Notes: a model not told the origin generated them from the letters alone. DNA of 64,000 nt from Acidobacteriaceae bacterium (GCA_003131315.1 PKUV01000071.1:1-64000), one strand, 5' to 3'; shown: positions 26,146 to 36,172, numbered from the stretch's first letter. Numbers and translations are program-made.

Positions 26146-28237
26146 CCTAAGAAACTTCCGTGGATTCGCGAACGTAGAACAGTCGATTGATCTCGATCAC
26201 AACATTGTTCTCTTTCATGGTCGCAATGCCTCTGGGAAGACCAGCATCTTCGATGCAATAGAACTGCTCCTGACGGGCTCGATTCGTCGTCTTCACCATG
26301 TCAGTGATCTACCCGAAGTTCTCATAAACGCAAGGACTCCTGAGGCGCCTGCAAAGCTTGCCCTTGAATTATTGTCAGGACGCCGTTCTCAAGTCGCGGA
26401 AGCCATAATAGAGAACTCGAAAGCGCCGATAGTGAATGGAGCTCTGCCAAGAGTGGAATCAGAGCTATTTCTACACGCGGCGTATTTACAACAGGCCGAT
26501 ATTCGCCGTTTGGTGACCAGTGACTCAGCGGGCCTTGGAGACGTCATCCGATCGCTGGCCTTAGACGACTCCGTGTTCAAGCTCGAGGATGCTCTAGCGG
26601 AAGCGGGCATAACCCGATCAGCCCGCAACTATGCCGCCGTTACCCGCAAGCTCGATGGACTAGTTCAAGAGTCAGCGGTACTTCAACAGCAAGTTGCTGC
26701 GACACGCTCAACCATAGCCAATATCGAATCCACAGACCCACAGCAGGATGCGTGGAAGAGCACGTTGCAACAGATCGCGGCCAAACTCAGCATCGTTGTC
26801 GATACCGACAATGCTGGCACCACACAAGGCGCTATTGAAAAGATTGACCTTAAAGTTCAAGAACGACTCAGGTTAGCTATCGAGGACAGAAGGAGTGCCG
26901 AAGATCTGCTGCGGCGCTGTGCGGCGTCAGTCGCCCGCAAGAAGGAGATCGACAACTCCGGGCGTCTAATGCAGAGTCTTGGGGCCCAGAAGAACGAAGC
27001 CGCGCAAAAGCTCTCTCAGATCGACACTCGCATCGTCGATTTGCAGCAGCAATTGAGAAAGCCGGAGTTTGGCGCTGGAGTAACCGAAACACGCCTCGCT
27101 CTAATCGGAGCTCTAGAACGAATCCAATCGATTCCAAACCTTGACATGTGCCCAGTCTGCGATCGACCGTTCGCAAATCTGCCTGATCATATATTCGACA
27201 AGATCTCTACTCAGCGTGCGGAGCAATCGCTGACGGAGCAGTTTGTCCGGAAGCTGCAGGCAGATCTGGAAGCTCAATCTATCGAAAGACGAGCAATGAC
27301 ACGAAATATCGACGAACTCGATCGAAATATTCGAAACCTGAAAGCTGACGCTTCGGCGTTCGAAGAGGAAATGTCTGAACTGCTGACTCAATTCAGGACC
27401 GGCACAGAACATGAAACATCTTTGGAGTCGATAGAGCAGTTTACGAAAAACCGTGAGCAGCTAGCAATCGGCCAAATCGAGGAGCTCACACTAGTGGCTA
27501 CCGAGATAGGGCGAATTCGTTCGTCTATTTCCGCCAGCAGAATTCGCTCGGCTGAGCTCCGAAAGCAGATCAGCACCGCGCAAGATCGGCTCTCTAAAGT
27601 GAGCGCCAAACTGGAACGGGCCCGCGCGGCGCACAAACGATTAGACGCTTTCGTTGAAACTGCAGAGGAGGTTCGCCGGAGGCTCAGTTCCGGTATAAAC
27701 GATGTCATCCAAGAGTTCGTGATGGGCAGAACAAAAGATGCTTTTGAGGATTTGTTCCGACGGTTGGCAAAGAATCCGTTCTTTCAAGTCACCGTCTCAG
27801 GCGCTAGGGTCAAGCGACATAAGCCGGAGGTCGACTGGTGTGCTGTATATGGCGAGCGGGAGTTCCCGGGGGAGGCCGTTTTCAGTCAAGGTGAGCTGAA
27901 CTGCTGTGCCATTGCCTTCTTTCTTGCACTCGCAACATCTCACCCTGAGGGTCTACATTTCTTGCTTTTGGATGACCCAGTTCAAAATATGGACGAGCTG
28001 CATATCGAGGAATTCGGAAATGTGCTCAAGTTTCTCAAAGACATTCTCGGATGGCAGATTGTAGTTGGCCTCCACGACCAGTCCGTGTATCAATTCCTAA
28101 AACGCCAACTTCACCCCAGTACTCAAGGCCAGTCGCTCATCGGCTACGTTTTTGATCAGGGGGATGATGGAAGTCGCATTCTTAAGGACATGTCCACCAG
28201 ATTCGATCCGGCCTCTCTGATCGCCGAGGTAGCATAG
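26126..28237 (+). CDS. SMC/Rad50-like ATPase (LmuB-like)
   Basis: A 703-residue ATPase. Walker A GRNASGKT (about residues 32-39) is followed by a long coiled coil with a zinc hook CPVCDRPF (about 341). The other arm leads to signature FSQGE (about 585), Walker B LLLDDP (about 613) and the H-loop in GLHDQ. I chose the GTG at 26126 (GGAGG upstream) because an N-terminal strand then begins the fold. Proteins of this type sense or bind DNA ends and activate the effector in Lamassu and related systems. Confidence 0.85.
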   Translation: MRLTKLNLRNFRGFANVEQSIDLDHNIVLFHGRNASGKTSIFDAIELLLTGSIRRLHHVSDLPEVLINARTPEAPAKLALELLSGRRSQVAEAIIENSKAPIVNGALPRVESELFLHAAYLQQADIRRLVTSDSAGLGDVIRSLALDDSVFKLEDALAEAGITRSARNYAAVTRKLDGLVQESAVLQQQVAATRSTIANIESTDPQQDAWKSTLQQIAAKLSIVVDTDNAGTTQGAIEKIDLKVQERLRLAIEDRRSAEDLLRRCAASVARKKEIDNSGRLMQSLGAQKNEAAQKLSQIDTRIVDLQQQLRKPEFGAGVTETRLALIGALERIQSIPNLDMCPVCDRPFANLPDHIFDKISTQRAEQSLTEQFVRKLQADLEAQSIERRAMTRNIDELDRNIRNLKADASAFEEEMSELLTQFRTGTEHETSLESIEQFTKNREQLAIGQIEELTLVATEIGRIRSSISASRIRSAELRKQISTAQDRLSKVSAKLERARAAHKRLDAFVETAEEVRRRLSSGINDVIQEFVMGRTKDAFEDLFRRLAKNPFFQVTVSGARVKRHKPEVDWCAVYGEREFPGEAVFSQGELNCCAIAFFLALATSHPEGLHFLLLDDPVQNMDELHIEEFGNVLKFLKDILGWQIVVGLHDQSVYQFLKRQLHPSTQGQSLIGYVFDQGDDGSRILKDMSTRFDPASLIAEVA

Positions 28238-28273
28238 CGTGCTTTTTCTCGTGTTAGACGGACGGAGGCGACT

Positions 28274-28615
28274 TTGGATTCGCACGGCGACCGATTGAAA
28301 CGGCTGAATGAGTTCCGAGCACCGAGAGGGACGCAAGTCATGCTGACAGTCATTTGCAATTCCAAACAGCTCCCCCTGCTGCTTGAATCTCCGTCAGCTT
28401 TTTGCTCTACGGATCAGGACGCTTACGAGCAGCTGGTCGCCGATCTCTACGGTGCAATTGGCAAAATCGCTCCTCCGACCTTTGCTTCCACAATGTGTCG
28501 AGTGGAGGGCGTTCCGTCTTCGGGACAGCGCACGTTGCTTCTGCAGGCATACAGCAGCCCTCTCGATAAAGAGGACCAGTCGGAAGAAGAGTGTCCTTCC
28601 GGTGAGCCTGCGTAA
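28274..28615 (+). CDS. Hypothetical protein downstream of the SMC ATPase
   Basis: A 113-residue protein from a TTG with GGAGG seven bases before it, 36 bases after the ATPase stop. Residues 23-80 have an alternating strand/helix pattern (LTVICNSKQLPLLLESPS). The C-terminus is acidic. It could be a fourth gene of the SIR2-SMC operon or an unrelated small gene. No family recognised. Confidence 0.4.
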   Translation: MDSHGDRLKRLNEFRAPRGTQVMLTVICNSKQLPLLLESPSAFCSTDQDAYEQLVADLYGAIGKIAPPTFASTMCRVEGVPSSGQRTLLLQAYSSPLDKEDQSEEECPSGEPA

Positions 28616-28687
28616 ATTCAGTCTGGACCACTCAATATTTCAGTTTGTCGATTGACAGTCAGCCGACCCACTTTCCCCGTCGCTGGG

Positions 28688-29311
28688 CTACTGTGCCAAC
28701 ACGAGGTACTCAAAGTTTCCCGGGCCCAAGCGCCGCTGGAGCTGGTCGACGATGGTCCGCACTTGAGTCGCGGTCTCATGGGGACCGGAAATATAGAAGG
28801 GCTTGCCCGCATGCCCATACTCGAAATGAGATGGACAGGCTGCGGCCTCCACGTCGCCGAAGATCTGGTGCACTACGACATAATCGGCATGGGGGTTGAA
28901 TCCCAGCTCGCGCGCGTAGACCACGCCGCCTTCCACCAGCTTCCGCAAACAGGCAGGATCGATCCGCTGCAAGCTCTCGGCCTCCCGCCAACTGCGCAGG
29001 CGCCTGTCATACTCGTCTCTGGCCACGATGGCGAAAAAGGTATTCTTGACCCCCAGGCAAAACACGTCCAGCAGGAACATGGCGAGGGCCATGCGCCCAT
29101 CCGGCAGCGAGCGACTGAAGACCAAGTTACCGATCCCCCGCTCAAACAGATTCGCTGGGACCAGACATTCATGGATCGGGGCATTGCCGGCCAGAGCTAT
29201 CTGGCTGGCCATCGACCCAGCTTTTCCCGGTTTGGTCTGGGTTGTCTTCTTTTCCTGCTTTTGCCGCTTGCGGGCTAGGTATTTCTGATATCGGGTTTCA
29301 GGTTTTGTCAT
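28688..29311 (-). CDS. Conserved-looking hypothetical protein
   Basis: A 207-residue protein. A Lys/Gln-rich start (YLARKRQKQEKK) is followed by an alpha/beta domain with two motif-like stretches, LPDGRMALAMFLLDVFCLGV (about 70-89) and PHADYVVVHQIFGDVE (about 140-155). It lies between the SIR2 operon and the IS66 remnant on the transposase strand. The pattern looks like a real, folded enzyme-like or regulatory domain, but I cannot name it. Confidence 0.6.
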   Translation of the reverse strand: MTKPETRYQKYLARKRQKQEKKTTQTKPGKAGSMASQIALAGNAPIHECLVPANLFERGIGNLVFSRSLPDGRMALAMFLLDVFCLGVKNTFFAIVARDEYDRRLRSWREAESLQRIDPACLRKLVEGGVVYARELGFNPHADYVVVHQIFGDVEAAACPSHFEYGHAGKPFYISGPHETATQVRTIVDQLQRRLGPGNFEYLVLAQ

Positions 29312-29353
29312 GGGGGTGTCCTTCCAGCAAGTTTATAGAAAGGCTATGCGAGG

Positions 29354-30169
29354 TTACCCGCGATGCAGCGGCGCCGCAGCCTGTTTCAGTGCCTCCCGGT
29401 AATTCCAGGGCATCCACTGCGCCGGGTTCCGCGATAGCTCTTCGGAGTGTTGCTGTAGCTCGGTCAGATACTGGAAGGGATTGGCGCCACAGAGTTGGCA
29501 GGTGTGGATGAGGCTCATGAAGAGGTCGCCAACGTGAGCCCCGTTCTGGGTCTTATAGAAGAGCGCATTTTTGCGATGCAGGATGGCCTTCTTCAGGGCC
29601 CGTTCGCAAAGATTGTTGTCTAACGGTGCTCCCGCTTGGCGTAAAAACAGCGTCAGTCGTTCCCAGTGATTCTGCATGTAGGTGATGGCTTGGCCCAAGC
29701 TGGAGTTGGGCTCCACTTTGCGCTCCGCAAATTGTTCCCCGAACCATTTCTCCAGTTCTTTCATCTGCGGACCGCTATGGCTTTGGTGGTGGCCGAGACG
29801 TTCCTCCGGCGACATCCCCTGCTCCCGGCAGAAGGCATCGTGCTGGTACACCTCTCCCAAGGTTTCCAACACATAACGGCATTCCTCGGGGAACTTCGCC
29901 GCCACCTCGACAAACTTGCGTCTCCCGTGCGCGATACAGTTCGCGACAATGATTTGAAACTCTTTCGGCAGATTGCGCGACAGTGCGTCGCACATCTGGA
30001 TCGGAGGTCCCAACTCCTTCGCCCGTTGCGCCAACACCGTCGCCAGATTTTCGCCCGCATGCTTGCGCCCGGTAAAGAACAGCGCGATCTTCTGTCCCGC
30101 ACGCGTGGACACGATCCCAGAGGTGAAATTACGCCACTTTGGTTCGGACTGCTTGTTCCCATTGTATGG
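29354..30169 (-). pseudogene. Truncated IS66-family transposase
   Basis: The frame stays open from 30169 to 29354 and encodes the C-terminal half of an IS66 transposase. It has SGIVSTRAGQKIALFFTGRK, then CIAHGRRKF, and the conserved DNNLCERALKKAILHRKN and NGAHVGDLFMSLIHTC segments. An in-frame TAG stands at 30170-30172, and the N-terminal helical, zinc and first catalytic parts are absent. The accessory IS66 genes are also missing, so the element is a remnant that could not move by itself. Confidence 0.85.
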
Positions 30170-30566
30170 CTAAGCAGAAGGCCGCCAAGGCTTTAGACGT
30201 GAGACACCTGGGCGGACCGCAAAATGTCCGGTGGCTTTACCCCTTGTCGAAAATGGGCTTGGGGGTGTCGGGGAAACAAGAACCGACTGACTGTAGGTCA
30301 GCCGTACCAGCCCAGAATTGAGTTCGCGAAGTCTCACGCACTGCGTTGTCGCACGCGACGTTCGCAATTTGTGCGAAGTTTACGCCACACCGTATAGCTG
30401 CAACTCAGCCGGCGGCATTGGTACACGGGCGCGTCGGCAACCCCAAGCTAAGAGAATCAGACCTCCGGCTGTGCTTCCCCTCAGCTGAACTCTGCCACAA
30501 AAAAACCAATAGCCCATTCCCAATGCGCCGGATGTGCGCCTCGTTCCGGAGAAAGGAGGAACCCTT
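30170..30566. other. Stretch with no supported gene
   Basis: This contains only short, unsupported frames between the IS66 remnant and the first integrase. The last 20 bases carry the strong AAAGGAGGAA of the integrase at 30567. Confidence 0.4.
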
Positions 30567-31700
30567 ATGTCACGCAAAGTTGGTCAGATCATTGCGCGAG
30601 GCGAGCGCCATTGGCTCGTCCGAGTCTACCTTGGCCGTGATCCTGAAACCCATAAGCGCAAATACCATAACCGAACGGTCCGCGGCCCTCTGCGACAAGC
30701 ACAGGCGTACTTAACGAGGCGGTTGCACGAACGAGATCTGTGCCGGGGAGTGGAAGGCGTTCAGGTCACGCTCGACGAATTTCTGGATCACTGGCTGAAA
30801 ACAGCCGCGAAACCGAAGGTTCGCGAGAAAACATATCGAGACTACGAAGCCATGCTGAGGAGATATATCCGTCCGTACGTCGGCACGAAGATCATGGCCG
30901 TCCTTTCGCCTCTCGACATTCAAGGCGCGTATCAGCAGATGATCGACAGAGATCTTTCGGCGCGGACAATTCGTTATGCGCACGCCGTCTTGCGTTGCGC
31001 ATTGCGCCAGGCGATACGCTGGCAGTTGCTCCTCAATGACCCAACACAGGGAGTTCAGCTTCTGCGTCAACAGAGTAGAGAGATGCGCGTGCTGACCACC
31101 GAACAGGCTCGCGCATTTCTGAGAGTTGCTGTGCGGACATCGTATGGACCAATTTTCGCAATAGCGCTGACCACCGGGATGCGCCCGAGCGAATATTTGG
31201 CTCTCTGCTGGCAGGACGTTGAGTGGGAGCACGGAACTGTGGGTATCGTTCGAACGCTGCAGAGAAACGAAGGACAGTGGCGGTTCGCAGAAACAAAGCG
31301 AGCTGGGAGCCGGCGAGTGGTTAAACTGCAAAGCTGGGTGCTAAGCCTCTTGAGAAAGGTGCGAGAGGAATCAGTAGAACAAACACGCGATGGCGCATTC
31401 TCCGATCTCATCTTCACCACGGCCCGTGGCGGGCCGATCAACGAAGACTACCTGGTTAAGAAGCACTTCAAACCAATCCTTCGCCAAGCCAGGTTGCCTG
31501 AGATCCGGCTCTATGATCTTCGGCATACCGCTGCAACCCTCGCGCTCACGGTGGGAATACCGCCCAAAGTGGTTTCCGAGCAGCTCGGACATGCCAGCGC
31601 AGCGTTCACGCTAGACACATATTCGCACGTCCTTCCGCACATGCAAGAGGAAGCTGCCGCGAAAATGGAAGCAGCACTATTGAACGGCCTCTCTTTCTAG
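30567..31700 (+). CDS. Tyrosine integrase (tandem copy 1)
   Basis: A 377-residue phage-integrase-family protein. An N-terminal arm-binding-like AP2-type segment (about residues 1-60, VGQIIARGERHWLVRVYLG) is followed by a SAM-like core domain (about 65-160). The catalytic domain has Arg in TTGMRPSEYL, YDLRHTAAT, QLGHAS and the nucleophile Tyr in LDTYSHVLP. AAAGGAGGAA precedes the ATG. The next gene is a paralogue in the same orientation. It probably moved the surrounding island or a prophage-like unit. Confidence 0.9.
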   Translation: MSRKVGQIIARGERHWLVRVYLGRDPETHKRKYHNRTVRGPLRQAQAYLTRRLHERDLCRGVEGVQVTLDEFLDHWLKTAAKPKVREKTYRDYEAMLRRYIRPYVGTKIMAVLSPLDIQGAYQQMIDRDLSARTIRYAHAVLRCALRQAIRWQLLLNDPTQGVQLLRQQSREMRVLTTEQARAFLRVAVRTSYGPIFAIALTTGMRPSEYLALCWQDVEWEHGTVGIVRTLQRNEGQWRFAETKRAGSRRVVKLQSWVLSLLRKVREESVEQTRDGAFSDLIFTTARGGPINEDYLVKKHFKPILRQARLPEIRLYDLRHTAATLALTVGIPPKVVSEQLGHASAAFTLDTYSHVLPHMQEEAAAKMEAALLNGLSF

Positions 31701-31786
31701 CGGTCTGCGCTTTCTCTCCCCACTCCACCACTTAACAGCACAGTCTCGCTCCCGTAAGCAGGTGAGCGGAGAAAGGACGTGTGTGT

Positions 31787-32941
31787 ATGGCACGCAAATT
31801 GGGTCAGATTATTGCTGTTCGCGAGAACACCTGGATGATTCGCATCCCCTTGGGATGTGATCCCGAGACTAAAGAGCGGAACTACTACAACCGCACGGTG
31901 CATGGTTCTCTCCGCCAGGCACAGAAATTCCTCGGGAAGAAGATCAACCAATTGGGAGCTGACAGGGAGAGGGATGGCGCGAAGATTCGTTTGGATCAAT
32001 TTCTCGATCAATGGCTTAAAACAATCAAGACGCGAGTCTGTAGCAAGACCTACGAAAGTTACGAGAGCCTGTTGGCAAAATACATCCGTCCATTACTGGG
32101 CAAAAAGTGTCTAGTAGCAATCAGACCATTTGATGTGCAAACGGTCTACCAGCAAATGACAGATCGTGGACTCTCCCCGAGGACTGTGCAAGGTGCCCAT
32201 TGGGTCCTAAATGTGGCTTTGAGGCAGGCTCTGCAGTGGGAAATGATTCTGGAGGTTCCAAGCAAGGGGCTGAAGCTGCCACGCATTCGAAGACGAGAGA
32301 TGCAGGTGTTCAGCGTGGAACAGACAAAACTATTTCTGAAGTTCGCTCTTCCCACGATGTATGGGACTGTACTCGCGGTTGCCGTGACAACCGGCATGCG
32401 CCCCAGTGAATACATCGGTCTCAAGTGGCAGGACATTGATTGGGAACGGGGAACTGTCAGCGTGAAAAGAACGTTGCGAAAAGGACCTACCGGTCAATGG
32501 GAATACGGTGAGACAAAGCGCGCCGGAAGCCGACGACTTATCAGATTACAGAATTGGGTCATTGCGAGGCTGAAACAATTGAAGGAATTCCAGAGAACGC
32601 ACCTGGTTGTTGATCCCGAAGAATGGCCGGAAGCAGTGGACCTGATCTTCGTGACCGAGTTCGGAAGGCCAGTTAATGTCAATAGCCTGGTCTACAAGCA
32701 TTTCAAGCCGATATTAAAGCGGGCCGGTTTACCGAATATCAGACTCTATGATCTGCGGCACACGGCAGCGACCCTGGCATTGACCGTCGGTGTTTCGCCG
32801 AAAGTTGTTTCAGAACAGCTAGGGCACACGAGTGCGGCATTCACCTTGGATGTGTATTCACATGTGTTGCCACACATGCAGGACGATGCAGCCGCAAAGG
32901 TGGAGGCAGCGTTGATGGGAGGGAGCGGGCTCTGTCGCTGA
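31787..32941 (+). CDS. Tyrosine integrase (tandem copy 2)
   Basis: A 384-residue paralogue of the integrase just upstream, with the same domain order. Residues 1-40 (MARKLGQIIAVRENTWMIRI) align with copy 1. The catalytic set is complete: TTGMRPSEYI, YDLRHTAAT, QLGHTS and LDVYSHVLP. An ATG start with GGAG is preferred to the GTG six bases before it. Tandem paralogous integrases usually mark stacked insertions or duplicated elements. Copy 2 follows 86 bases after copy 1. Confidence 0.9.
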   Translation: MARKLGQIIAVRENTWMIRIPLGCDPETKERNYYNRTVHGSLRQAQKFLGKKINQLGADRERDGAKIRLDQFLDQWLKTIKTRVCSKTYESYESLLAKYIRPLLGKKCLVAIRPFDVQTVYQQMTDRGLSPRTVQGAHWVLNVALRQALQWEMILEVPSKGLKLPRIRRREMQVFSVEQTKLFLKFALPTMYGTVLAVAVTTGMRPSEYIGLKWQDIDWERGTVSVKRTLRKGPTGQWEYGETKRAGSRRLIRLQNWVIARLKQLKEFQRTHLVVDPEEWPEAVDLIFVTEFGRPVNVNSLVYKHFKPILKRAGLPNIRLYDLRHTAATLALTVGVSPKVVSEQLGHTSAAFTLDVYSHVLPHMQDDAAAKVEAALMGGSGLCR

Positions 32942-32997
32942 CCACCATGCCCACGCGGTCCGCAAAAAGATCATTTGGCCGGTGACGACAAGATACA

Positions 32998-33534
32998 ATG
33001 GAGGCGAATATGGTCGCAGATACCTACGAAAATTGGCTCGATCGAGTACGCGAAGCCTTGGGCTCAATCAACATGCCCATGGACGAATGGCAGAGCACTT
33101 GGCCGTTTGATTTTAAGGCCGAATATTTCAAAGGCGTCAAACCTGACGACGCGGCAATGCTTGCAAATCGCTTTTGGTGGCACGAGCAGAACAAATCTCT
33201 CAAGCAAGAATGCCGCAAAGAATCGGACTGCTGGTTGCCATATGGTCACCAAGGGCCATGTCAGCCCATCTCGCTAGGACACAGGGAGGCAACACCCACC
33301 TATGAACGCGGTGACTATGTGAAGGTAGAGTTCCCCGATGAAGCAACGGGGATCGGGGAGTGGATGTGGGTACGTGTCAACCACTGCGACGAAAAGAAGC
33401 AGCTTGTGTTCGGCGTGCTCGACAACCAGCCACTGCACGACTATGGTGACCGGATCAGACTCGGGTCGGAACTGGCTGTCAGTTTCTCCCAGATTCGAGA
33501 GCACAGGAAGCGCACCGAGTTCACAAAGCAGTGA
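32998..33534 (+). CDS. DUF2314-like protein
   Basis: A 178-residue protein. Residues 1-95 contain a Cys-rich patch (ECRKESDCWLPYGHQGPC). Residues 100-170 (YVKVEFPDEATGIGEWMWVR, then VFGVLDNQPL) match the pattern of DUF2314 domains, small beta-rich proteins of unknown function often found near toxins or immunity genes. It lies 56 bases after integrase copy 2 and may be its cargo. Confidence 0.6.
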   Translation: MEANMVADTYENWLDRVREALGSINMPMDEWQSTWPFDFKAEYFKGVKPDDAAMLANRFWWHEQNKSLKQECRKESDCWLPYGHQGPCQPISLGHREATPTYERGDYVKVEFPDEATGIGEWMWVRVNHCDEKKQLVFGVLDNQPLHDYGDRIRLGSELAVSFSQIREHRKRTEFTKQ

Positions 33535-33589
33535 GGTCCTTTGCGTTGTTGCCTGGTTCTAGTACCTCTAGTACCCCACCTTCGACGAC

Positions 33590-35740
33590 TCAATCCGCTG
33601 CGACCTTCGTTGCAAAAACGCACGGTTCGACCGTTCCAGGCGCTGCCAAGATCGGCCACCAGAATCGATGTCCTGACCAGCCTTGCCCCGTTGTCCCTTC
33701 TTGCTGAAGAAGGATTAGAGCGGCCTTAGACCGAAGCGGGTCAAGCACCAGGCTGCGGATAGTTACCCCGCCGCCAAGGATCGAAAGGCCGGACTTATCG
33801 CCCGACTTCTCTCGCGACAATTTTCTGCCGGTTTCTGCAAGCATCAAAACTCTGCCATCCCCGCCGTCCCTAACATCCGAATAGTAGTCCAGCAGGCCCC
33901 GCATCGCATCCCACTCGAATTCGCCGTCGGAGAATTCCATAGTCTTTTCGATGATGGCGATGATGTGCAACGCCGTGCCGCGGTCGACTTCAACGAACTT
34001 TTGCTTGTCGCGGGCACCGATCGGGATGAGTGGGTGCAACTCGCGCTCCGCGGCCGCCAGCTCCCGCCCGGTGCGCGTCTTAAAGCCGGTAGGAAGGTAC
34101 ATGCCGGTGGGCCTGACCGCCACGACGTTGCTCAGAAGCACTTTGTTCGGCGCGCAAGGGCGCACGCGATTGGCTGCGTCGGCTTGAATGAAAACCACGC
34201 CTTGTTCGTGCGCGCCGCTCTCGAAAGCGCTGCGCAAGGTGTTTTCAAATTCATTGATCGTATAGAGCCGATCGTAAACGTCGCGCGACGTATAGAAACG
34301 CGTGACCGCCAGGTCGCGCCGATCCCGATTCCCATACATGCGCGAGTGCTGCAGCACCGTGTCAGCTTGCATAGTCCTCGGATTGCGGCCGTAGTAAAAC
34401 GCGATCAGGTTCGGAATCGTAATGCCACGATCGAGAATGCTTCCGCCGACGAAGATATTGAAGGGAGTCCTTAGCTTCAATTCAGCTCTTTCGTCCAACA
34501 AGGCCATAACCGCATGGTCTGAGTTCACTGTTTCCCGCACCACATCGCCGCCCTGCAGCGCCTCAATAAACATGTCGAAGGCTTGTTCCGACTTGGGCGT
34601 GCGACCCTTGTCGGCCTCGATCGATGCGCTCAGGTCAGCAAACGCTGCATCGAAAATAGGCCGCAACTTTTGCGGGCTATTGGTCGCCGCAGCCGTCGCT
34701 GCGTCGAATACCCATTCGATAACCTGATCCTGCCAGGCATGCGCCGCTTTTTGCGTATCGTTGTGGATGACCATGGCGTACTTTCGCTTCTTCTCGCCAG
34801 CCTCCCCTTGTTGCCACCGACGTAGGCACGCCGCAAGTACAAACGTCATGATCGCCCGCACTAGGCCTGTCGTGTTAGGCGAGTCGAGGACGCGTTCCCC
34901 TCGGATGCGCCGCTGATCTTCCTTTCGCAAAGCATCTTGCTCATCGCGCGGCACTTCCACAATCAGGAACGACCGAGGATCGTCTTCCACCGGCGCGAGA
35001 AAATAATCGTCCCCGCCTACATAACCGCTATGAATCGGCAAAAGCTCGGTGAAAGCCGGCTTCTTAGGCTTGAAGACATAGCCCTCATCAGGAGGCACTT
35101 CGTAGTTGTCTGGCTGAAGGTAAAGGGAATACGGCGTCGCAGTTACCTGGAGAAAGGCCACCTTGACGACAAGCCGCCGCAACGCGTCCATTTGCTCAGC
35201 AATCTTGCCTTGTTCGATGTCCGGCTGGTCTTTCTTGCGGACGAACCGAATGCTGGCGAGATCGGCTTCGTCATCGACGATGAGAACCCTGCGACCTTTG
35301 AGATCGGGGTAGTCTGCGTCAAAAAAATGAATGATCCGTTCCAGGTTTTTCGCTTGTTTCTTGGCGACAATCACCAGTTTCCGACGCTGTTCGCTTTTTG
35401 TGAGCTTCCCAGGCGGCTGCATGATATCGAAGACCAGGACTTCATCTTCATCGATGAATTCCCGAAGATCATGAGCGAGGCGGGCCACAGTCTGAGCCGA
35501 GAGGGTCTTGGTGCCCTTGGTGAAAACCACGGCGATATCGAAGCCACGGTCAAAAGCTCGCGCGATGACGCCGACGAACGCCCGTGTCTTGCCGGACTGT
35601 ATTTTCCCGAGCAACATGCCGGGCCGGTCGCCGCTGGTAGACGTGTCTTCTAGCTGCTTTACAACGCGGTCAATGCATGCCGCCAAAGCCTCGTCGTCTT
35701 CCCGAATTTCGCGGAGTCGTGCATAAAACCCGGTCGTCAT
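33590..35740 (-). CDS. Z1-domain ATPase
   Basis: A 716-residue protein. GKIQSGKT (residues 45-52) is the Walker A motif and DDEAD (156-160) the Walker B motif of a helicase-like fold. The central block (VGGSILDRGITIPNL, then QHSRMYGNR) is the conserved part of the Z1 domain. Z1 ATPases accompany DNA methylases, Vsr and nuclease genes in restriction-type defence operons. It is the last gene of the minus-strand operon that begins with the methyltransferase at 38255. It probably translocates or remodels DNA for the restriction step. Confidence 0.88.
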   Translation of the reverse strand: MTTGFYARLREIREDDEALAACIDRVVKQLEDTSTSGDRPGMLLGKIQSGKTRAFVGVIARAFDRGFDIAVVFTKGTKTLSAQTVARLAHDLREFIDEDEVLVFDIMQPPGKLTKSEQRRKLVIVAKKQAKNLERIIHFFDADYPDLKGRRVLIVDDEADLASIRFVRKKDQPDIEQGKIAEQMDALRRLVVKVAFLQVTATPYSLYLQPDNYEVPPDEGYVFKPKKPAFTELLPIHSGYVGGDDYFLAPVEDDPRSFLIVEVPRDEQDALRKEDQRRIRGERVLDSPNTTGLVRAIMTFVLAACLRRWQQGEAGEKKRKYAMVIHNDTQKAAHAWQDQVIEWVFDAATAAATNSPQKLRPIFDAAFADLSASIEADKGRTPKSEQAFDMFIEALQGGDVVRETVNSDHAVMALLDERAELKLRTPFNIFVGGSILDRGITIPNLIAFYYGRNPRTMQADTVLQHSRMYGNRDRRDLAVTRFYTSRDVYDRLYTINEFENTLRSAFESGAHEQGVVFIQADAANRVRPCAPNKVLLSNVVAVRPTGMYLPTGFKTRTGRELAAAERELHPLIPIGARDKQKFVEVDRGTALHIIAIIEKTMEFSDGEFEWDAMRGLLDYYSDVRDGGDGRVLMLAETGRKLSREKSGDKSGLSILGGGVTIRSLVLDPLRSKAALILLQQEGTTGQGWSGHRFWWPILAAPGTVEPCVFATKVAAD

Positions 35741-35767
35741 TACATAATCCTACTCTTACAACATCTC

Positions 35768-36172
35768 TCACTTTGCCAAGAACCTGCTAACTTGCCCATT
35801 CAAATCGTGCTCATTGCGCGTCGCGCATTCCCATACGACGAGAGACTTCCAGCCCAGCGTCGCCAGCTTTTCGAGGTTTTTCCGATCGCGCACACGATTG
35901 TTAGCGACCTTTTTCAGCCAGTAAGCCCGATTTTGTTTGGGAACGCGCGCGCCGCGCGTGCAATCGTGGCCGTGCCAGAAGCATCCGTGGACGAATATGA
36001 CCTTCCGCAATCGCGGGAACACAACATCGGGACGCCCTGGCAGATCCTTGCGGCAGAGGCGAAAACGATAACCCATCCGGTGAGCCAAGCGCCGCACGAT
36101 CAGCTCAGGCGCCGTGTCCCGGTCCTTCACGGCACGCATGATGCGGCTGCGCGCTTCCGGGGTTTCCTTCAT
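35768..36172 (-). CDS. vsr: Very-short-patch-repair (Vsr) endonuclease
   Basis: A 134-residue Vsr-type nuclease. The start RSRIMRAVKDRDTAPE, then LPGRPDVVF with the catalytic Asp, and FVHGCFWHGHDC with the zinc/active-site His and Cys residues are all present, as is the later TLGWKSLVVWEC. Vsr nicks T:G mismatches that arise by deamination at methylated cytosines. Its pairing with a cytosine methylase fits. Its ATG overlaps the stop of the DUF4928 gene by four bases. In such operons it may also act as the restriction nuclease. Confidence 0.92.
   Translation of the reverse strand: MKETPEARSRIMRAVKDRDTAPELIVRRLAHRMGYRFRLCRKDLPGRPDVVFPRLRKVIFVHGCFWHGHDCTRGARVPKQNRAYWLKKVANNRVRDRKNLEKLATLGWKSLVVWECATRNEHDLNGQVSRFLAK

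Noticed and set aside
29666-30196. 176-codon plus-strand frame antisense to the IS66 remnant
   Set aside because: It is the mirror frame of clear transposase coding sequence.
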